64,000 nt of DNA from Liquidambar formosana. Its lineage: Eukaryota > Streptophyta > Magnoliopsida > Saxifragales > Altingiaceae. Shown one piece after another: positions 58,460-64,000 of this stretch. The DNA lies in contig CM077833.1 of assembly GCA_039720395.1 (NCBI GenBank), forward strand, positions 1,030,501-1,094,500, in the 5' to 3' direction. The notes under the pieces are model-generated. The model made no database searches, was not told the DNA's origin, and saw only the letters and a list, made by a program, of their open reading frames with translations. Position 1 is the stretch's first letter; each line of letters starts with the position of its first letter. The position numbers were made by a program, and so were the translations under genes.

Positions 58460-61320
58460 TATAGGATATTGATAGTTTGACTAAACCCGATTTCTTTGAT
58501 TGACTTAGGAAATTGAGAATTGTTCTCAATTCCAAAAGATTGTTTATATGCTATTAGGCCTTTTATTAAAGGCCCTCCATAAAACATCCTAAGAAGAAAA
58601 AGACACTATGCGCAATTGGCATCTTGTTGCCATACTATATGATAGTATTTATGACTAATGAGCTTCAGAAGCAAAATTAGTTAATGCAAGTGCCTTTGAT
58701 GTCCTACATCACCTACAAAGGTTGTATTGTGAGTAAAATAATACTATAAAGTATAGTACTTGTAAAGGACTTCTTCTGGACTAGGATGTAATAAAAGTTG
58801 TTTATTAATAATCATTCTTTTGAAAAATGATTAATCACATAGAATAGCTTGAGAAGCTAGATGTGATTTAAAATGGAAGCATAGAGGAAAGCAAGTCTTG
58901 AAAAGTCAAAGACAAAGAAATATAATTATTTTGTAGTAAACATAAGGTATTGTAAAGGGAACTTGATAAAGTATCAGTCTTCCTAGAAGAACCAAACTTT
59001 TGAAGTTTTGGTTCATGCTCTAACTAAATTGTTGGTTAGTTCTGCTTCTTGGTTTTTGGATTCTAGTGTAATCTAAATCGAAGCAGAAAGTTAAGTAGAT
59101 AATAAGTTACCTTTAAAAATTTTAATAGAGCAAGAGTTGCTAGATTAATTTTGGGAACTTATTTCTTAACTAGGTCATTTAAGACATTCTAGAAATTTGA
59201 TTTCTGAATTTAAATGACTAATTAGAGCGAATGCAACGTATTTCGAGAATACAAGAGATGTAGAGACTCTCATTTAAATGTAACGATTATGATTTGGTTA
59301 TGAGATGACCAAACCCATCTTTTACTTGGTGAAGTGAAAGAGTTACATTTATAATTTGACTAATACATTGTGATGTATATAGTCATGTAGAGCACGCATT
59401 CAATTACAGTAGACTCATCTTAGAATACCATAGCTCAATGGTGAATCTAAGAGAACGAATTGAACCCTATTAAGATATGGTTTGATCCATGATGAGTTTT
59501 ACTAATGTATCCATTTAGGATATACCTTAAAATTGCTACATATTGATAATTTAGGGTTCACTCCAGTTTTGTCCCAATTATATCAGATATGATATGGGAA
59601 GAAACCCAACTTAAAGAAGTTAAGGCTTGGGCTTGTGCTACGTTTGTCTGGAAACATAATGTAGACAATCTGGAAATAAGGTCAAGCAAGTGTTGAATTG
59701 TGGTATATCCTAAAAGTGGTTGGGATAGTATTTCTATTACTCTAATGAACAAAAGTTGTCCATTAGGATGATTGCTGGATTTTCTTGAGAAAGAGTTCAT
59801 TCAAGAAAGATGCAAAAGTAGATAGAATTTACAGAATTGTTTGTAAAGCCACAAACCAACAAAGATCCAACCCTTGCCCCTATTGAGGCAAAACCTTTAA
59901 TTACACCACATTCTTTTCATAGATCAAATTGGATATTTCTTTAACATAAGAGAGATATTGTATCTCCATTAGAATGTGAAAGAATTGTTCTTTGGTGATA
60001 AAGATCACCAAGATAATCCTATTGATTATGATTAGGCGATGTTTGACATCAACTTGAGAAATGACTAAGAGTCATTAAATCCAATATGGACAGGTAGAGA
60101 CCTAAAAGGCTTGGCTATTTAAGAATGTTTTCAACATAGGCAAAAAGTTGTCTATAAAGAAACTTGTTTGATAATAGTTATGCTGAAATCCATTTGGATC
60201 TTGTTATCTATAAACACACATTTTGAATATGAGATATGTCAAAAAGGATATAAAGATGTTATATCAAATGGTGAAAAACCATAAAAGTGTGTAAGTTATA
60301 GAAGTCTATTAATAGACTACAAGGTTCTCATAATTAGAACATCTATAAAGTTGAAGTAATCAAATTATTTGATTTCTCTCATTGTATAGATGGACCATGA
60401 GTGTATAAAAGGTTAGTGGGAGTGCGATCGTTTTTCTTTATCCTAAGTATGGATGACATCATAATCATTATGAATGATATATGAATGTTATCTAATGTAA
60501 AGTTTTAGTTTTTGGAGAAAAACTAATTCATGAAAGATTTGGCAAAAGCATCCAATAAGATCTATAGAGATAGATCATACAGATTGCTAAGTATCTCCAA
60601 ATCATCAAACATAGTTGAAATGTTGAAGGAGTTCAACATGGAGAATTCTAAGGGAGGTCTGATTTACTTCAGATAAGAATTCATTATTCAAGGGCATGTG
60701 CCCTAGGATAACACAAGTAAGATTCTTAAAGTGTTAAGAAGCCTTATTTTACACTATGTATTGAACCTGATATCTATTATGTTGTAATTGTTACAAATAG
60801 TTATCTATCAATTCAAATTTGGAATATTGGATTGTATATGGAAATTGTAAACTCATAGTAGATGGGTATATGGATTTGGATATAATCCATATGGGGTATA
60901 TTTTATATTCACTTTAGTTGGTGAAATACTTAATGGAAGAACTGTATGAAAGATACAGTGGATTCCATTATTAAGGGTGAATTAATTGTCGCATTGTCTA
61001 GGAGACTGTTTGGATCTATAAGTTCATTTAGAACTTGGAGTTGTTCCTTCCATTGAGTTACCCACACCTTGTTTTGTGACAACAATGGGTCTATAGCTCA
61101 AGTATAGGAATCACGGTCTCATCAAAAGTCCAAACACATAGAGCGGCAATTCCAAGTGATTAGAGGAATCATTGGAAAAGGTAATAGATACATTACAGAA
61201 GATATTATCTACATAAGTTTTTGTAGACCTACTGACTAAAGCTTTAAAACATAATTGGTTATGTCTAAGACCAACATCTTGAGAAGATAGGTATGCGATA
61301 CATGGTCAATTGGCTTTAGT
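58460..61320 (+). pseudogene. Copia gag-pol remnant, heavily decayed
   Basis: Only traces remain. A gag-like start lies near 58470-58560 (DWLRKLRIVLN-like). A reverse transcriptase piece lies near 60440-60600, where the YVDD motif has decayed to a partial MDDI-like sequence followed by FMKDLAKASNKIYRDRS. An RNase H-like tail lies near 61070-61250 (IKSPNT, VDLLTKAL). Stops and indels occur every few tens of codons. No piece could yield a working enzyme. Confidence 0.75.
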
Positions 61321-61322
61321 GC

Positions 61323-61330
61323 AAGTGGGA
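61323..61330 (+). other. Copia polypurine tract
   Basis: AAGTGGGA lies three bases before the 3' LTR, in the usual Copia context AAGTGGGAGATTGTTAGG. Confidence 0.85.
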
Positions 61331-61333
61331 GAT

Positions 61334-62992
61334 TGTTAGGATTATGCCCTAGAGCCAATCATGGAGATGATTGTTTAGGGATTAGGAACAATCATTTGAT
61401 TTCATTTATGTATGTCACATTTATTATTGATTTAATAAAAGGGCTTATTCTATTATGTTTATATGCATCATTTATATTTACATAATATGTCCATGGAGTT
61501 AGAGTTGAGAATATGGAATTACAAAGAGTTGTAATTTTGAGACTATAGATATATCTCTATACTAAACTCCTAAAGCATTCCTAGTTGAAGGTTCACTATG
61601 ATGGACAATAATGAACCATAGGACTAGCACTTGTTAGGTTGACTCTATAGGAGGATAGCTAGTCTCAAGCTATTTGTGTGGAGACACTACAACCAACAAG
61701 TGGGTGCCTATTACGAGAATAGGTACACTGAATGTGACCAAAGATATGAGATAAACTGAATGGAGTTTTATCCTGCTTGTCAATCAGTTTCTCATTGTTA
61801 TAGTGGTACAAGTAATCCTTAGACCTGAGACACCATAGTTGCCTTATGCATGTAGCTTTAGAAGTTTGATAACACTAAGTGCAGATCCTATTCAGGGGTC
61901 TGCAAAGGTGTTCATTGGCCCTACTGCTATGTGTGTGAAGGCATGTGAGTGATCAACAAGGAATCCATCACTCTCAGGAAAAGAGAGAGAATGTCTCATA
62001 TAGCATTCATAATATAACTCATTAAATCCATGGCCATGGTAGGATGAATATGAAAAGAGTTTCATGAGTTCATCAATGAGTTGATATCTATGAATGAGTA
62101 TAAAGTAATTGAACTAGGGACTTGACAGACTTCCATGTCCTATTAGTTCAATTGGAGACATTGTGTTGAAGGAAGGATGCAATTGTAACCTATAAACTAT
62201 AACAGAAGGGTTCTTTGTAAATGACTATTCACCTCATTAAGGACCACACCATGAGCCATATGCTAGGTGTTACTCATGGTTAGTAGAAGCCCTAATTGAT
62301 ATAAGTGAGTTATAATCAATTAGGGAATTGGAAGGAGTTCCAATTAGACCCTAAATGGAAAGAGTTCCATTGTGCACACCTTGTGCTATTCCTACTACTT
62401 AATGATGTGAACCCAATGGGTCACACACTGATCATGCAAGAAGGGCTTTAAAGTCTATGAGAGAAAGGGTTTTAGTGAATAAAGAATAGTTCTTTATGGG
62501 CCTATTTGTATTTGATACAAATAATAGGGGTTAATGTGCAATTAAGAGTAATTACACATAACCCTATTAGGGTTTCTTCCCCATGGCCAGCCCCCTTTAG
62601 TGGGCTGCCTATATAAGTCACACTTATGTGTGACATGGCATAAGAGGCTTGCACAATAAACCCTAGCCGTCCAGCCCCTTGGAGGCTCTCTTCTCTCTCT
62701 CTCTCTTCTCCACCTCTAGCAACAACAAGGAAGAAGAAAGAAAAGGCTTGAAGCTCTAGCTAGGTGTGGATACCGTTGGAGGCAGCACACTTGGGCTGCT
62801 CATTCACCGCTGTCCGGATTCAAAGCTTGGAGCAAAAAGGAGAAGACAAAAAATTCTGTAAGTGTTCTAACCCTCTTCGTAGTTAGGGTTTGATTTTGTG
62901 TTATGCATAGTTAGATTCATGGGATTGGGAATCGTAGGAAAAATTTTTATATTCCGCACTTCTATTTTTCCCTCTTTGTTCGATTCCCAACA
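61334..62992 (+). repeat. Copia 3' LTR
   Basis: Same length as the 5' LTR. The differences I found are C/T in ATCCTGC(C/T)TGTC and A/T in GGTTAATG(A/T)GCAA. Confidence 0.95.
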
Positions 62993-63154
62993 GCGGCTCC
63001 CTTCCTATTTCCTCGGATTTGCTCGCCTCCAGCCGCCATTTAACCCTATTTTTAGCTCTATTTGACCTACTTGAGCCCCAAGGGAACCTCTAAGAGCCCT
63101 TGGATCAATACCTAGGGTTTTAATTCCAACCATTGAGGGTTTCCCCTCAAACCC

Positions 63155-63162
63155 TATAAATA
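63155..63162 (+). promoter_or_regulatory. TATA box in Gypsy right LTR
   Basis: TATAAATA, the counterpart of the site at 48714 in the left LTR. Confidence 0.5.
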
Positions 63163-63430
63163 CCCCTTTATACTTCAGCAATGAGGGGGCATTTGGGGGG
63201 GGGAATTTCTGAAGTGGGAGGCATATGTGAGACTTGGAGGCTATGACAGCCATCCTTAGGGTAGTTTAACCTAAATTTTAAGTGAGAGAGTGAGAGAGAG
63301 AGCTTGGAGGAAGGCTGGAGCTTTGCTTGAAGGCTTGAAGAAGAGCTTTTCAACTTGTCTACAAGAGGAGGAGAGAAGTTCTACAGCAGCAACCATAGGT
63401 ATACCCTCCCTCCTCCTTTTCTCTCTCTTT

Positions 63431-64000
63431 TAAATTAGGGTTTTGCATAGAATAGCATTATGTCATGTTAAAGCATATGTTTTTATTGTGTTTTGCTACT
63501 TCTATTAGCTAGTATGCATGTTTAGGATGATATTCATGGGCTGTTTAATATGCTAGAGTGTTATTCCATGTGATTTACTGTATGTTTGGGATTCTAGGGT
63601 TTCTTTAGTATTGAAATTGGTTTTCTGCATGAAATAACTCTTTTGCATATTAAAGCTTATGTTTTTATCATATTTTGCTATTTCTATTAGCTAGTATGCA
63701 TGTTTAGGATGATATTCATGGGCTGTTAAGTATGCTAGAGTGTTTTTCCATGTGATTTACTACATGTTTGAGATTCTAGGGCTTCTCTTGTGCTGAAATT
63801 GAGTTTATGCTTAGAATAGCATTATTTCATGTGAAAGCCTATGTCTTTATCATGTGTGGATCATTCTATTGGTTAATATGCATGGATTGAATGCTGTTCA
63901 TATTCTGTTTTGCATGGTTTAGAGTGATTTCATGGGATTTTAGGCACTAGTGTGATTCTAGGGTTTCATTCATCCTTGTTTTAGGAAAGTAGCATATAGC
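63431..64000. repeat. 182-bp triplication inside the Gypsy right LTR
   Basis: Anchors of AGTATGCATG type lie at 63511, 63693 and 63875, exactly 182 bp apart. The first two copies are close to identical and the third is more diverged. The left LTR has one copy. Confidence 0.9.

Larger units (their letters stand above)
53247..62992 (+). mobile_element. Young Ty1/Copia element with intact termini and decayed interior
   Basis: 9746 bp. The LTRs (53247-54905 and 61334-62992) are 1659 bp each. The target duplication is GCGGC (53242-53246 and 62993-62997), perfect. The primer site follows the 5' LTR and a purine tract precedes the 3' LTR. The two LTRs differ at two positions I could find, so the insertion is recent. 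The interior, by contrast, has no long open frame: gag and pol can be traced only in pieces between stops and indels. The element belongs to the same family as those at 1-1772 and 29606-39290, in the opposite orientation. Confidence 0.95.
47736..64000 (+). mobile_element. Ty3/Gypsy-type gag-only LTR unit, interrupted by a Copia element and cut by the window edge
   Basis: The left LTR is 47736-50282, the internal region 50283-52440, and the right LTR starts at 52441, is split by the Copia insertion (53247-62992) and runs off the right edge. Both LTRs start TGTCACACCCCATTTTTGC. By eye they are only about 83-85% identical over the first 300 bp. The internal region has a primer site and a gag remnant but no protease, RT or integrase and no polypurine tract. 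It fits the class of gag-only non-autonomous elements (TR-GAG) or an internally deleted Tat-like element. Confidence 0.8.
52441..64000 (+). repeat. Gypsy right LTR, split by Copia insertion and cut by window end
   Basis: Left part 52441-53246, right part from 62998 to beyond 64000, separated by the Copia element and its GCGGC duplication. It aligns with 47736-50282 in order, including GGCATAGCGGTTAACCGCC, CCGAGGCCTGGGCGGC and CTATAAATACCCC landmarks. Confidence 0.85.

Overview
The window is nuclear DNA of a flowering plant. The evidence is two multi-exon genes with GT-AG introns and plant-specific family matches, LTR retrotransposons with the plant initiator-Met tRNA primer site, Stowaway, hAT and Mutator-type elements, tRNA-derived SINEs, and plant telobox motifs (AAACCCTAA). 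The base composition is AT-rich and gene density is low: two host genes in 64 kb. I could not name the species. All family calls come from reading the sequence; no searches were run.

Layout from left to right. 1-1772 is the LTR end of a minus-strand Ty1/Copia element that runs off the left edge. It abuts a decayed Mutator-like transposase gene (1773-4317, minus) whose element end lies near 5214. 6378-8821 (minus) is a five-exon GDSL esterase/lipase gene; every splice site can be read, but two single-base insertions break its frame. 8954-20748 is mostly gene-free and holds a 196-bp duplication, a hAT-type non-autonomous element with an 8-bp target duplication, an inverted-repeat MITE and a SINE. 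20749-27690 looks like old Ty3/Gypsy-type non-coding debris with three minisatellites of 131, 48 and 81 bp.

27719-39381 is a nest: a Mutator-type TIR element with a 9-bp target duplication holds a smaller MITE and an old minus-strand Copia element (29606-39290). 41314-45560 (plus) is an intact five-exon NRT1/PTR-family transporter gene of the NPF4 subfamily, with a SINE in its third intron. Stowaway MITEs lie on both sides of it.

47736 to the end is a Gypsy-type unit with long LTRs that encodes only a broken gag. Its right LTR was recently interrupted by a plus-strand Copia element (53247-62992) with a perfect 5-bp target duplication and LTRs that differ at only two positions I could find. 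All three Copia copies share one LTR family.

The most interesting points are these. The youngest Copia copy has near-identical LTRs around a badly decayed gag-pol, which suggests mobilisation in trans. The untranslated leaders of the two Copia copies whose leader lies in the window share modules of palindromes, teloboxes and a repeated 20-base motif. The gag-only Gypsy unit joins gag directly to its 3' LTR at a microhomology with no polypurine tract. The GDSL gene carries two one-base frame breaks. I saw no CRISPR array, bacterial feature, tRNA gene or rRNA gene.
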